Assembly: GCA_045545735.1 (NCBI GenBank)
Contig: JAZQBM010000004.1
Coordinates: forward strand, 139,522-203,521
Length of the DNA stretch: 64,000 bases
Direction: 5' to 3'
Source of the DNA: Fimenecus sp045545735
Lineage (GTDB): Bacteria > Bacillota > Clostridia > Oscillospirales > Acutalibacteraceae
This document shows positions 51,467-60,892 of this stretch, one piece after another. The notes below the pieces were generated by a model, which was not told where the DNA came from, ran no database searches, and saw only the letters and a list, made by a program, of their open reading frames with translations. Numbering within the stretch: position 1 is the stretch's first letter; every line of letters begins with the position of its first letter. Made by a program: the position numbers and the translations under genes.

Positions 51467-53479
51467 ATGAGTAATTTTGTAAGTAAATCCTTTTACTTGG
51501 AACCAACAAAAATAATTCGAGATCTTGTACACGGATATATTAACTTAACTAGATTCGAATTACAATTAATTGATACGATAGAATTCCAACGGCTCAAAGA
51601 TGTTAGGCAACTCACGTGCCAACAAGTTTATCCTTCTGCTCGTCATACCAGATTTGAACATTCATTGGGAGTATTAGAGTTAACTAAACAAGCTATAAAA
51701 TATTTAAATAAAAATGGCATGTTAGATAAACAAATCGAAGGTGGAGAAAAAATTATTGATGAACAACTAGCTTTTAACACATGTCTTGCCGCACTATTAC
51801 ACGATGTTGGTCACTGCCCTTTTTCACACTTAGGCGAAATAGAAATAAACAAGAACGAAGTTCGCACACGATTAAAAGAAACTATGGAATCTCACTCAGA
51901 AATAGCAATTTGGAACGATTTAATAGAGAAACTAGATAAAACAGATGATAATAAAATGGGTTCCGTGCACGAACAAATATCATGTATCGTTATTATAGAA
52001 AAATTTAGTAACATTCTTTCAAAGCTCAATCAACAACCAGTTGATATCGATGACAAAATTCGACTTTCCGTGGATTATGAACTTATAGTAAGATGTATCT
52101 TAGGGTGTGAATATAACACTTCCACATCTGATTTATTCGAAAAATACAAAAAACATAATATAATGATTCGTTTGATTAATTCATCCATATTTGATATGGA
52201 CAAACTCGACTATATTATGAGAGATTCTTTTTTCACAGGTATAGGAACACCAACGATTGATACTAAGCGCCTATTTAGAAACATGTATTTAGGTCAAGAT
52301 TATTCACTTGTTTTTACAAGTAAAGCAGTACCTGCTTTACAAAATATGATTGATTCTCGTGATGAACTATATATGTATGTATACAACCATCATGCTGTTG
52401 TTTTCTCTGATTTTATGAATTCTTATATTTTGAGAAAGTTAGCACATAATTCATATGATTTTTGTGAGTTATTAAATTTGTTACACTCTAACAAAAAAAC
52501 AAAATCTAGTTTTGAGGAATTTCCAATCTCAACTTTAGGCCTAATTCCGAAAAACTATCTATTTTCAATTAGTTCAATTGTTGATCAAAATCGTTCAGAT
52601 AGCGACTGGATATCGATACTTAATATCATTAGATACAATGCGATGCCTTATGATATTATAAAGCTTCGTCTTAACGGAGAAATTGATAACTACATTAATA
52701 AAAAACAAAAGAGCGAACTTTCTTCTCAAATAAATAATGCTTTTCTTCAAAAATCCGACTCACTAACACAAAAGATTTTCTCTACATACAACTTAATAGA
52801 ACGCTATCAAACTCGTAACTTTTTAAAACCTTGGTGGAAAACCGTCTTTGAATTTACAAATTTTATGAAAATTAATTTTGGCGATGACAAAATGCGTGCT
52901 AAAATTGGCAAATCGATTTGCAACGATAATAAGGCTGAAGAAACAGCAGAGTTCCGTTCTCAAATTGCAAAGCACGTAATTTTCATTACACAAAAGTTAT
53001 TTACTGACAAACTAGGTGATTTACAAGAATCTTTTAATGAAGGAGATTTCTTTATTGTTCAGCGTTCTAATCGTTTTTTTGCATTAGAAGCAATTGAAAA
53101 ATTAGATATAGCACTTAAAACTAGTGAAATTGTTGGTTCTCCTAATGATATTAAGTACCAAACCGCTGATTATTACATTAAATTTTTAACAAATATTATT
53201 CCACAAAAAGATTATTCTGCTATTTATGCAAAAGAAGGTTTTTATGTTTTCTCTAAACCGATATTTATTAGCGATTGTATGAAAAAGAAAAAACATTATG
53301 AAGAAATTGAAAGGATATTTATTTTTACTGTAACTGAATTTGTAAGAAAAGGCCCTCATTGGTTCAACGACCAATTTGGAAATAATTGTTTGGAAAAAGA
53401 GAATCTTTCAATGGAAGAACTATACACTTCATATAAAAAGAAATACTTTTATTCGGAGGAAAATAAAAATGAAATTTAG
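51467..53479 (+). CDS. HD-superfamily phosphohydrolase with C-terminal extension
   Basis: Metal-dependent hydrolase of 670 residues. The HD domain resembles COG1078 (YdhJ-like, SAMHD1-related): IRDLVHGYINLTRFELQLID, RHTRFEHSLGVLELT (His), LLHDVGHCPFSHLG (His-Asp) and MDKLDYIMRDSFFTGI (Asp). This family hydrolyses dNTPs or related nucleotides. The C-terminal 350 residues extend past the typical length. It starts after AAGGAGAAATTA and overlaps the next gene by 11 bases, so it heads a three-gene operon with a 2TM protein and a methyltransferase. Confidence 0.85.
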   Translation: MSNFVSKSFYLEPTKIIRDLVHGYINLTRFELQLIDTIEFQRLKDVRQLTCQQVYPSARHTRFEHSLGVLELTKQAIKYLNKNGMLDKQIEGGEKIIDEQLAFNTCLAALLHDVGHCPFSHLGEIEINKNEVRTRLKETMESHSEIAIWNDLIEKLDKTDDNKMGSVHEQISCIVIIEKFSNILSKLNQQPVDIDDKIRLSVDYELIVRCILGCEYNTSTSDLFEKYKKHNIMIRLINSSIFDMDKLDYIMRDSFFTGIGTPTIDTKRLFRNMYLGQDYSLVFTSKAVPALQNMIDSRDELYMYVYNHHAVVFSDFMNSYILRKLAHNSYDFCELLNLLHSNKKTKSSFEEFPISTLGLIPKNYLFSISSIVDQNRSDSDWISILNIIRYNAMPYDIIKLRLNGEIDNYINKKQKSELSSQINNAFLQKSDSLTQKIFSTYNLIERYQTRNFLKPWWKTVFEFTNFMKINFGDDKMRAKIGKSICNDNKAEETAEFRSQIAKHVIFITQKLFTDKLGDLQESFNEGDFFIVQRSNRFFALEAIEKLDIALKTSEIVGSPNDIKYQTADYYIKFLTNIIPQKDYSAIYAKEGFYVFSKPIFISDCMKKKKHYEEIERIFIFTVTEFVRKGPHWFNDQFGNNCLEKENLSMEELYTSYKKKYFYSEENKNEI

Positions 53480-54134
53480 AAAAATTTTTGGCATTGTAAC
53501 TAGTTCTATACTTACAATCATTAGCATATATAGTGTTATCCCTTCTAATTGGGACATTAAAATATTTATATCCAATTTAATTCAAACACACCCTTTAGCT
53601 AAAATTGTTGCGTTAATTTCAATTGCTGTTTTCTGTATTTTAACCATTGGAATTTTAATTTATGATTTATATAAAGAAATCCATGTTCACGATTTGAAAT
53701 ACGGAAGTAAAAAATTTTATCGTTTCTTTAAAAAATGGTACTCAAAAAAAGGCGTACTATCAATTATTTGTGAAGATATTGATTGGGTTGTTTCCGAAGA
53801 TGGTCAGAACAAAGAAATATTTAATGCCTTAATGAAAAAAGCAAAGAGACAAAGGCTTGATATTTATATCCATCAATTATCTAGAAACGGATACGAAAAG
53901 ATTCTATTTGATGCTGGGGCAAAAATTTATCGGGCTCCACAATCTTTGGTAAACTCTTATAGTTTTTCAAGTTTATCTCGTATGAACAATAACTCATGTA
54001 TAATTGTAAGAAAAAAATCAGAGGAGCAAAATCATGTTGTTTTTAAAGATATTAATAACCTTTATGTTACTGAGTTGCTAAATGTACTATTAGAGACTTC
54101 AAAGGAGGAGTTTGATGAATTCGTCACAAAATAA
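53469..54134 (+). CDS. Two-TM protein with PLD-like cytoplasmic domain
   Basis: A 221-residue membrane protein, ATG at 53469 after GGAGGAAAATAAAA. Hydrophobic segments near residues 5-25 and 45-65 (KIVALISIAVFCILTIGILI) are followed by about 130 cytoplasmic residues: ALMKKAKRQRLDIYIHQLS, ILFDAGAKIYRAPQ and NNNSCIIVRKK. The order of strands resembles the phospholipase D fold, but no HKD motif is visible, so it may sense or bind rather than cut. Start overlaps the HD gene end; its end overlaps the methyltransferase by 20 bases. Confidence 0.7.
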   Translation: MKFRKIFGIVTSSILTIISIYSVIPSNWDIKIFISNLIQTHPLAKIVALISIAVFCILTIGILIYDLYKEIHVHDLKYGSKKFYRFFKKWYSKKGVLSIICEDIDWVVSEDGQNKEIFNALMKKAKRQRLDIYIHQLSRNGYEKILFDAGAKIYRAPQSLVNSYSFSSLSRMNNNSCIIVRKKSEEQNHVVFKDINNLYVTELLNVLLETSKEEFDEFVTK

Positions 54135-54840
54135 TAACTTCAAAGATATTAATAAGCATATCTCTCACACCTGGGATATGAACATTCATGTCAGAGCAAC
54201 CGATATAGAAAATGGGACTGACTACACCTACAACAAAATCATTGTTCCTTGGGTTATGAAACAAATTGAAAAATATAAAACAATCGACAACTCAATTATC
54301 GATATTGGTTGCGGTTGCGGTTTTCTCACCAACCTTATTTCGAACGAAAAAATAGGTAAAGTAACAGGTGTAGATATTTCCAAGAACTCAATATCATATG
54401 CAAAAAACAAATACTCAAATATAAAATTCATACTTGGTGATTTTTGTAATTTATATTTTGATGAAAAATTTAACATTGGTATTTCTATAATGACTTTAAA
54501 CAATATGCCTGATATGAAATTGTTTTTTGAGTCTGCTTTTAAAGTGTTACAAGAAAATGGAAAACTAATTATTATCATACCACACCCATGTTTTTGGCCA
54601 ATTAAACATTTAAAGAAACACTTTTTTTCATATCTTGATGAAAAAAACTATGAAATTAAATTTTCAACCAAAGGACGAGACGATTATCCATCTCCAATTT
54701 TATATTTTCACCGTTCAATTGAAACATATTGCAAGTACATCAATGATGCTCATTTTAATATAAATATAATAGAAGAGCTAAAAGAAAAAAATCCTAAAGA
54801 ATATCCAGATATTTTAGGTTTTGTAATAGAAAAGCAATAA
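54115..54840 (+). CDS. Class I SAM-dependent methyltransferase
   Basis: A 241-residue soluble methyltransferase with SAM motifs: IIDIGCGCGFLTNL (motif I), VTGVDISKNSISYAK (Asp) and FILGDFCNLYF; then ENGKLIIIIPHPCFW. The substrate is not predictable; the fold is UbiE/Trm-like, not a DNA methylase (no NPPY). Start is ATG at 54115 after AAAGGAGGAG. It ends the HD-2TM-MTase operon. Confidence 0.85.
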   Translation: MNSSQNNNFKDINKHISHTWDMNIHVRATDIENGTDYTYNKIIVPWVMKQIEKYKTIDNSIIDIGCGCGFLTNLISNEKIGKVTGVDISKNSISYAKNKYSNIKFILGDFCNLYFDEKFNIGISIMTLNNMPDMKLFFESAFKVLQENGKLIIIIPHPCFWPIKHLKKHFFSYLDEKNYEIKFSTKGRDDYPSPILYFHRSIETYCKYINDAHFNINIIEELKEKNPKEYPDILGFVIEKQ

Positions 54841-54931
54841 ACAAAAAACTTCTCAAATTATGATGTAAAATATCAAAATAGTGTGTAAAAATTTTTCCAT
54901 TATGATATAATTATAAAAAAGAGGTGATTTT

Positions 54932-56140
54932 ATGACAAAGCAAAAACTTAGATATGAAAAATTATCCGCTGAACTTGAGAATAAAATTCTTTATGATAGA
55001 GAAAATGGCACTCTGCCAAGATTAAGATTTGATGAAAACAATGCAACTCGCAGAAATGGTGAATACGACAAGTCCACTATTATTCGTCCAGCTTTTATCC
55101 GTGATATTGACAAGATTATGCACTGTCCGTACTACAACCGATATGCTGACAAGACACAGGTATTTTCATTCTATAAAAATGATGACCTTTCAAGACGCAG
55201 CCTACATGTGCAGTTGGTGTCACGAATTGCACGTACTATTGGCAAAGCATTAAATCTTAACCTTGATTTGATTGAGGCAATCGCACTTGGTCACGATATT
55301 GGTCATACTCCCTTCGGCCACGCAGGTGAAAACTTTCTTGATGAACTATTGTCTTGTCACACCGGCAGACATTTCAGCCATAATATTCATTCTGTGAGAG
55401 TGCTTGATAAAATCTTCCCGTATAATATCAGTTTGCAGACACTCAACGGAATTGCATCTCACGATGGGGAAATGGAATTGTGCGAATACCACCCAAAACC
55501 ACTTAAAAGTTTTGAGGATTTCGACAAACAGATTGAGACTTGCTACATAGACAAAGAAAACGTAAAAAAACTATTGACTCCCTCTACACTTGAAGGTTGT
55601 GTTATGCGAATTTCTGACATTATTGCCTACTTAGGCAAAGACCGTCAGGATGCTGAAAAAGCTAATATTGTTAATAATCGTGATTTTGATGACGGAACTA
55701 TTGGAATTTATAATGCTCAGATTATAAACAATCTTATTGTAAATATTGTTGAAAATAGTTATGGCAAACCTTATATTAAGATGGACCAAGAGCATTTTGA
55801 TGCACTTACAAAAGCAAAAGATGACAACTATTCTCTTATTTACAAGCAGGAAAAAGTTGGCAAGGCATACGATACAATCAAGCCTATGATGGCAGAAATG
55901 TATGAGAAATTGCTTGAGGATTTAATCAATAATGATAAGTCCTCACCTATTTTTACTCATCACATTGATTATGTGAAGAATATTCACTATACTCGTAATT
56001 TCCCTTATGAGGAAACTGAACCTAATCAGATTGTTGTGGATTACATAGCAAGTATGACTGACGATTATTTCGTTGATTTATATGCTCACTTATTCCCAGG
56101 CAGTAATAAAAGAATTATTTATAAGGGTTATTTTGATTGA
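54932..56140 (+). CDS. HD-domain dNTP triphosphohydrolase (dgt-like)
   Basis: A 402-residue protein resembling deoxyguanosinetriphosphate triphosphohydrolase: RNGEYDKSTIIRPAFIRDID, TQVFSFYKNDDLSRRSLH, GHDIGHTPFGHAG (HD motif: His-Asp) and RISDIIAYLGKDRQDA (third metal ligand). Expected to split dNTPs to nucleoside and triphosphate, influencing dNTP pools and phage replication. Transcribed after the HD-2TM-MTase operon, with its own AAGAGGTG ribosome site. Homologs are common housekeeping genes. Confidence 0.87.
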   Translation: MTKQKLRYEKLSAELENKILYDRENGTLPRLRFDENNATRRNGEYDKSTIIRPAFIRDIDKIMHCPYYNRYADKTQVFSFYKNDDLSRRSLHVQLVSRIARTIGKALNLNLDLIEAIALGHDIGHTPFGHAGENFLDELLSCHTGRHFSHNIHSVRVLDKIFPYNISLQTLNGIASHDGEMELCEYHPKPLKSFEDFDKQIETCYIDKENVKKLLTPSTLEGCVMRISDIIAYLGKDRQDAEKANIVNNRDFDDGTIGIYNAQIINNLIVNIVENSYGKPYIKMDQEHFDALTKAKDDNYSLIYKQEKVGKAYDTIKPMMAEMYEKLLEDLINNDKSSPIFTHHIDYVKNIHYTRNFPYEETEPNQIVVDYIASMTDDYFVDLYAHLFPGSNKRIIYKGYFD

Positions 56141-56153
56141 TAATTGTAAAGAT

Positions 56154-56201
56154 AACAAAACAGGGCGAGGTTCACTTCATGAAACCTCGTCCTGTTTTGT
56201 T
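56154..56201 (+). terminator. Long hairpin after the dgt-like gene
   Basis: AACAAAACAGGGCGAGGTT (56154-56172) pairs with AACCTCGTCCTGTTTTGTT (56183-56201), 19 bp with one G-T. No T run follows it, so it may be a terminator or a structural element. Confidence 0.55.
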
Positions 56202-56236
56202 GGGTTATTAAGTTTTAGTTGTTGGATTCATCCAAA

Positions 56237-56257
56237 GACAAGGAACCGTCCCCTGTC
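56237..56257. repeat. REP-like palindromic short repeat
   Basis: The 21-base block starts GACAAGGAACCG and ends TCCCCTGTC; its arms GACAAGG and CCCTGTC are near-complementary. The related motif GGGACGGTTCC occurs repeatedly in clostridial genomes, from memory. Single copy in this window. Confidence 0.4.
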
Positions 56258-56265
56258 TTATTCCG

Positions 56266-56297
56266 AAAAAGCCTTGGAATGTTTTGTTTATTCCAAG
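56266..56297 (-). terminator. Intrinsic terminator of the GH4-GH29 unit
   Basis: CTTGGAAT (56273-56280) pairs with ATTCCAAG (56290-56297). On the minus strand GGCTTTTTCGG follows. Confidence 0.65.
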
Positions 56298-56318
56298 TCC
56301 TTATTTTTTATTATTAGT

Positions 56319-57638
56319 TTAGTTGAATTTGGGGAGATATTCGCCGTGGGCAACGATTAAATCGTCAACCATTTTCTTGATTGTATCAATGTCGAGTTCG
56401 CTACCTGTATGTGGGTCAAGCATAGCCGCTTGATAGATATGCTCTTTTTTACCTGTTACTGCTGCCTCAATTGTAAGAAGTTGAACATTGATGTTTGTCA
56501 TATTCATTGCAGCACATTGTACGGGAAGTGCACCAACGTGGCAAGGATGAACACCATAACCGTTTACAAGGCAAGGCACTTCAACACAAGCATTTTCGGG
56601 AAGATTTGTAATAAGATGACCTGTATTGAGCACATTTCCGCCAATTTGGTAAGGATTGCCTGTTACGATTGCTTCCATAATTCTTGATGCGTATTCTTCT
56701 GAACGCTCGTGTTCTTTAACACCTTTTTCGAGCATTTCGGCATATTCTTTTTTCCAGCCCTCAATCTGATTTACACAACGGCGTGGATATTCATCAAGCG
56801 GAATATTATATTTTTCAATAAGTTCGGGATATTTCGACTTAATATAGAACATATTGTACTCTGCATTATGCTCACTTGATTCTGTGCAGTAATAACCAAA
56901 GTTTTTAATATAGTCCATACGTACTTTATCGTCCGCATCAGGTTTAGCCATATAATCGTCAACTCTTGACTTGATTTCGGGGTACAAATCAACACCGTCT
57001 TTGTCCTTAATTTCAAGAAGCCATGCCATATGGTTGATACCTGCAATAAGCTCTTTTCTGCCGTCGAGCTTATCTTCCATATCAAGTTTTTTGAGCAACC
57101 ATTTCGAGCAACCCTGAACACTGTGGCAAAGTCCAACAGTTTTAATTGGTGTATATCTTTGCATATAACCTGTAAGCATTGCCATCGGGTTAACATAATT
57201 CAAGAAAAGTGCATCGGGGCAAACTTCTTCCATATCATCAGCAAAGCCTTTCATAACGGGAATTGTACGAAGTGTACGCATAATTCCGCCGATACCGAGA
57301 GTGTCGCCTATTGTCTGTCTTAAACCGTATTTTTTAGGCACTTCAAAGTCGATAATTGTGCAAGGGTCATAAAGACCAACCTGAATAGCATTAACTACAA
57401 AATTTGCACCGCGAAGTGCGTCTTTTCTGTTTTCTACACCAACATAGCACTCAATTTTTCCGTAACCACCTTTAGCAGTTCTCATTGCCTCAAGAATTGT
57501 ACGGCTTTCTTCAAGTCTTTCTGCATCAATATCATAAAGAGCAAACACACTGTCACGTAAAGCCTCTGTGCACATACAGTCACCTATAACATTTCTTGCA
57601 AAAACAGTACTACCCGCTCCCATAAATGTAATTTTCAT
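56319..57638 (-). CDS. Alpha-galactosidase, glycoside hydrolase family 4 (MelA-like)
   Basis: NAD- and metal-dependent glycosidase of 439 residues. It starts MKITFMGAGSTVFARN, the NAD-binding Gly-rich loop, then NYVNPMAMLTGYMQ, GLCHSVQGCSKWLL and HNAEYNMFY; the Cys and His of GLCHSVQG bind the manganese ion. The sequence is close to MelA alpha-galactosidase, but other GH4 activities (alpha-glucosidase, galacturonidase) are possible. It lies 14 bases behind the alpha-fucosidase gene and is probably cotranscribed, a small oligosaccharide-use unit. Confidence 0.87.
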   Translation of the reverse strand: MKITFMGAGSTVFARNVIGDCMCTEALRDSVFALYDIDAERLEESRTILEAMRTAKGGYGKIECYVGVENRKDALRGANFVVNAIQVGLYDPCTIIDFEVPKKYGLRQTIGDTLGIGGIMRTLRTIPVMKGFADDMEEVCPDALFLNYVNPMAMLTGYMQRYTPIKTVGLCHSVQGCSKWLLKKLDMEDKLDGRKELIAGINHMAWLLEIKDKDGVDLYPEIKSRVDDYMAKPDADDKVRMDYIKNFGYYCTESSEHNAEYNMFYIKSKYPELIEKYNIPLDEYPRRCVNQIEGWKKEYAEMLEKGVKEHERSEEYASRIMEAIVTGNPYQIGGNVLNTGHLITNLPENACVEVPCLVNGYGVHPCHVGALPVQCAAMNMTNINVQLLTIEAAVTGKKEHIYQAAMLDPHTGSELDIDTIKKMVDDLIVAHGEYLPKFN

Positions 57639-57652
57639 AGTAAAATCCCCCT

Positions 57653-59128
57653 TTAATCTATTGCGATTTTAAAGCAAATTGGCAAGTCGTTTTTGAAATC
57701 GCCTTTAATCTTAATTGTGAGTGCTTTTTCATCTCTTATGTAATCAACTTTTTCTTCGCTACCCAAAAGTTCAACACTCTCGATAAGATAATCGTGTGGA
57801 TTATGCTTTTTGAGAGTTTTGATTTTTACTGTTTTGGACGGACGCATCTGGAATACATAAAGATAACCATTTTTATATGTAAAACGGAAATCCTTGTTTG
57901 TGAATTTCTTTTCATCACCATCTTGGAAAAATCCATCTTTGGCATTAACTTTACCTTCACCGAATTGTTTCCAGAAAGTTGTGCCGTAAATGCCTTCGCC
58001 GTTGATTTGTAGCCATTCGCCCATATCCAAAAGAACTTGTGTTTCTTCATTTGTGATAGTGCCATCCGGTTTGGGACCTATATTAATAAGCAAATTGCCA
58101 TTCTTTGAAACAATATCAACAAGGTCACAAATCACTTGTCTTGCACTTTTGAAATCGTTATCTTTTCTATAACCCCAAGAACATTTACCGATTGCCGTGT
58201 CTGTCTGCCAATAGATAGGTGAAATGCCTGAAAGTGCACCTCTTTCAATATCAAATGTTGCAACTGTTGGTGGAAATGCCTCGTGCTTATAATTGATAGT
58301 AACTTCCTTACCCCATTCTTCTGCACGGTTGTAGTAATATGCTGCAAGCTTCTTAAGATATGGTTTATATGAATGGTTATGAATCCACCAATCGAAATAA
58401 AGTACTGACGGCTGATATTTATCAATCAACTCACAAGTACGAACAAGCCAATCTTCAAGCCATTCTTTACTTGCACCGAGAGAATATGTGTCCGCGGTGT
58501 ATCTATGCAAATCGTGTGAATGAAACTCCTTGCAGTAAACCGCAGGACCATAAAAATCAGCACATTCAGGGTTGTTTACATCACTGTCATAGGTTTTGCC
58601 CATATTCATAAAGAAATAATGCTCGGCACGGTGGGTTGAGGCACAAAGTGTGAGCCCCTGCTTTTCACACTCTGCCTTAAGTTCACCCACAACATCACGG
58701 CAAGGTCCCATTTCTTTTGCGTTCCAGCGATTAAACTCTGTATCATACATCGCAAAGCCATCGTGATGTTCGGCAACGGGCATAACATATTTCATACCCG
58801 CTTTTTTGAAAAGAGATACCCATTCTTTTGCATCGAATTTTTCAGCCTTAAACATAGGGATAAAATCTTTATAACCGAAATCCTTATGTTCGCCGTAAGT
58901 CTTTCTGTGATATTCAAATTCTCCGCAATTTGGGTCATACATACTTCTTGAATACCACTCGCTGCCATAGGCAGGCACACTGTAAACACCCCAATGAATA
59001 AATACACCTAATTTATCGTGCATATACCATTCGGGTACTTTGTGGTGTGAGAGTGAAGACCAATCAGCCTTGTATTTTCCTTTTTCATTAACTTCATCAA
59101 TAAGTTTTAAATATTCCCCAGTTGTCAT
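57653..59128 (-). CDS. Alpha-L-fucosidase, glycoside hydrolase family 29
   Basis: A 491-residue glycosidase releasing alpha-linked fucose, typical of bacteria that use host mucin or milk glycans. Conserved stretches: LGVFIHWGVYSVPAYGSEWY, FDAKEWVSLFKKAGMKY, VAEHHDGFAMYDT and PSVLYFDWWIHN, where Asp is the nucleophile. No signal peptide is seen, so it works in the cytoplasm after uptake. ATG after AGGCAAGAAAAT. It precedes the GH4 gene. Confidence 0.9.
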   Translation of the reverse strand: MTTGEYLKLIDEVNEKGKYKADWSSLSHHKVPEWYMHDKLGVFIHWGVYSVPAYGSEWYSRSMYDPNCGEFEYHRKTYGEHKDFGYKDFIPMFKAEKFDAKEWVSLFKKAGMKYVMPVAEHHDGFAMYDTEFNRWNAKEMGPCRDVVGELKAECEKQGLTLCASTHRAEHYFFMNMGKTYDSDVNNPECADFYGPAVYCKEFHSHDLHRYTADTYSLGASKEWLEDWLVRTCELIDKYQPSVLYFDWWIHNHSYKPYLKKLAAYYYNRAEEWGKEVTINYKHEAFPPTVATFDIERGALSGISPIYWQTDTAIGKCSWGYRKDNDFKSARQVICDLVDIVSKNGNLLINIGPKPDGTITNEETQVLLDMGEWLQINGEGIYGTTFWKQFGEGKVNAKDGFFQDGDEKKFTNKDFRFTYKNGYLYVFQMRPSKTVKIKTLKKHNPHDYLIESVELLGSEEKVDYIRDEKALTIKIKGDFKNDLPICFKIAID

Positions 59129-59268
59129 ATTTTCTTGCCTCTCGTATCGTGTTATAAACTATATTTATAGTACTGCAACACGCACATAAAATCAAGAGTT
59201 CATATTAATTCGATTATAATTTTTTATTGTGACCTTGTCATAAAAAACACTTTATTCCATACACAAAA

Positions 59269-59296
59269 AACGGCGAAAGATATTTCTTTCGCCGTT
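59269..59296 (-). terminator. Intrinsic terminator of the aminotransferase gene
   Basis: AACGGCGAAAGA (59269-59280) pairs with TCTTTCGCCGTT (59285-59296); on the minus strand TTTTTTG follows. Confidence 0.82.
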
Positions 59297-59306
59297 AATT
59301 TTGTAT

Positions 59307-60521
59307 TTATTGTCTGTAATCTTTCAAGAAATCTGCAAATGCGTCCATAGCTTCGCCGAGAATTCGTCTTCTTGGCAAGTACACAATTCTTATATGGTCA
59401 GGTGTCGGGTAGTTAAAGCCTTTACCATGCATAAGAAGAACTTTCTTTGCTTTCAAGAAGTCAAGTACAAGTTTTTCATCATCGTGCAAATTAAATTTCT
59501 TTGCATCGAGTTTCGGGAAGATGTAAAATGCTGCCTTTGGTTTTACAACAGACACGCCGTCAATCTCACAAAGTGCATTATAAACGAATTCTCTCTGTTC
59601 ATAAATTCTTCCGCCTGGAAGAAGTAATTCATCAATGCTCTGCAATCCACCGAGTGCAGTCTGCACAATACTCTGTGCAGGCACATTTGAGCAAAGACGC
59701 ATAGTTGAGAGAAGATTAAGTCCCTCAATATAACCTTTGATTTTCTTCTTATCACCGCTGATTACCATCCAGCCTACGCGGAAACCTGCAACGCGGTGTG
59801 ACTTTGAAAGTCCGTTAAAACTGATACAAGGCACGTCGGGTGCAAGTGAAGCCAATGCTGTATGAGTATGACCATCCATAACAAGTCTGTCATAAATTTC
59901 ATCAGCAAAAAGGATTAACTCATTTTGACGTGCAATTTCAACAATTTCTTTAAGAATTTCATCACTATACAGTGCACCGGTCGGGTTGTTAGGATTGATA
60001 ATTACAATACCTTTAGTTTTTGGTGTAATCTTCTTTTTAATATCGTCAATATCAGGGTTCCACTCATTCTGCTCGTCGCACATATAGTGAACAGCATTAC
60101 CGCCTGCAAGTGTTACAGATGCAGTCCAGAGCGGATAGTCAGGTGACGGCACTAAAATTTCGTCGCCGTTATCAAGTAAACCTTGCATTGACATAGTTAT
60201 CAATTCACTTACACCATTACCTAAATAGATGTCACCGATATCAACGCCCTTTACGCCTTTTACCTGATAATACTGCATAATGGATTTGCGTGCAGAGAAC
60301 ATACCCTTTGAGTCAGAATAGCCCTCACACTCGCGAAGATTATACATCATATCACGGATAACCTCGTCAGGTGCTGTAAAGCCGAATGGGGCAGGGTTGC
60401 CGATATTAAGTTTTAAAATTCGCTGACCTTGTGACTCCATTTTCACGGCTTCATCCATAACAGGTCCGCGAATGTCATAACAAACATTATCAAGTTTTGT
60501 GCTTTTATTGAATGTTCTCAT
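59307..60521 (-). CDS. Class I/II aminotransferase (alanine/aspartate type, AlaA-like)
   Basis: PLP-dependent aminotransferase of 404 residues. The ATG at 60521 has GGAG eight bases upstream; a GTG at 60530 is the alternative. Visible: LKLNIGNPAPFGF, YLGNGVSELI (phosphate site), VIINPNNPTGALYS (NPNNPTG), FADEIYDRLVM (Asp pairing with PLP) and SFNGLSKSHRVAGFRVGWM (Schiff-base Lys). It is close to AlaA/AlaT, making alanine from pyruvate and glutamate. Cytoplasmic, a housekeeping gene. Confidence 0.9.
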   Translation of the reverse strand: MRTFNKSTKLDNVCYDIRGPVMDEAVKMESQGQRILKLNIGNPAPFGFTAPDEVIRDMMYNLRECEGYSDSKGMFSARKSIMQYYQVKGVKGVDIGDIYLGNGVSELITMSMQGLLDNGDEILVPSPDYPLWTASVTLAGGNAVHYMCDEQNEWNPDIDDIKKKITPKTKGIVIINPNNPTGALYSDEILKEIVEIARQNELILFADEIYDRLVMDGHTHTALASLAPDVPCISFNGLSKSHRVAGFRVGWMVISGDKKKIKGYIEGLNLLSTMRLCSNVPAQSIVQTALGGLQSIDELLLPGGRIYEQREFVYNALCEIDGVSVVKPKAAFYIFPKLDAKKFNLHDDEKLVLDFLKAKKVLLMHGKGFNYPTPDHIRIVYLPRRRILGEAMDAFADFLKDYRQ

Positions 60522-60564
60522 GATTATCACTCCAACATTATTATCTAAATATTACTAAAAAAAT

Positions 60565-60588
60565 ATTCCCACTGTTGCCAGTGGGAAT
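60565..60588 (-). terminator. Intrinsic terminator of rplU-prp-rpmA
   Basis: ATTCCCACTG (60565-60574) pairs with CAGTGGGAAT (60579-60588). On the minus strand the stem is followed by ATTTTTTTAG. Confidence 0.82.
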
Positions 60589-60607
60589 TTCAGTAGTTTT
60601 TCGAAAA

Positions 60608-60892
60608 TTACTGCTCAACAGGATAAACGCTTACCTTTTTTCTGTCTTTGCCCATTCTTTCGAACTTAACTTTACCGTCGATAAGTGCGAAAAGAGAGTC
60701 ATCAGAACCACGACCTACGTTGTTGCCTGGGTGAATGTGAGTACCACGCTGTTTAACAAGAATGTTACCTGCGAGAACGAACTGTCCGTCTGCTCTCTTA
60801 ACACCAAGACGCTTTGACTCTGAGTCACGGCCGTTCTTTGTAGAACCCATACCTTTTTTATGAGCAAATAACTGAATGTTGATTTTAAGCAT
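60608..60892 (-). CDS. rpmA: Ribosomal protein L27 (Prp-cleaved type)
   Basis: A 94-residue large-subunit ribosomal protein. ATG at 60892 after GAGGTG; an in-frame upstream start would lie in prp. The N-terminus is MLKINIQLFAHKKGMGSTKN, with the extension cut by Prp after LQLF (here IQLF) before AHKKG, as in Firmicutes. Then SKRLGVKRADGQFV and LVKQRGTHIHPGNNVG are diagnostic for L27. Overlaps prp by 8 bases. Confidence 0.96.
   Translation of the reverse strand: MLKINIQLFAHKKGMGSTKNGRDSESKRLGVKRADGQFVLAGNILVKQRGTHIHPGNNVGRGSDDSLFALIDGKVKFERMGKDRKKVSVYPVEQ

Noticed and set aside
51467..53479. Naming the 670-aa HD protein dgt
   Set aside because: Its motifs fit COG1078 rather than Dgt; the gene at 54932 is the better dgt candidate.
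56237..56257. IS or MITE end
   Set aside because: A short palindrome only; no transposase and no second copy in the window.
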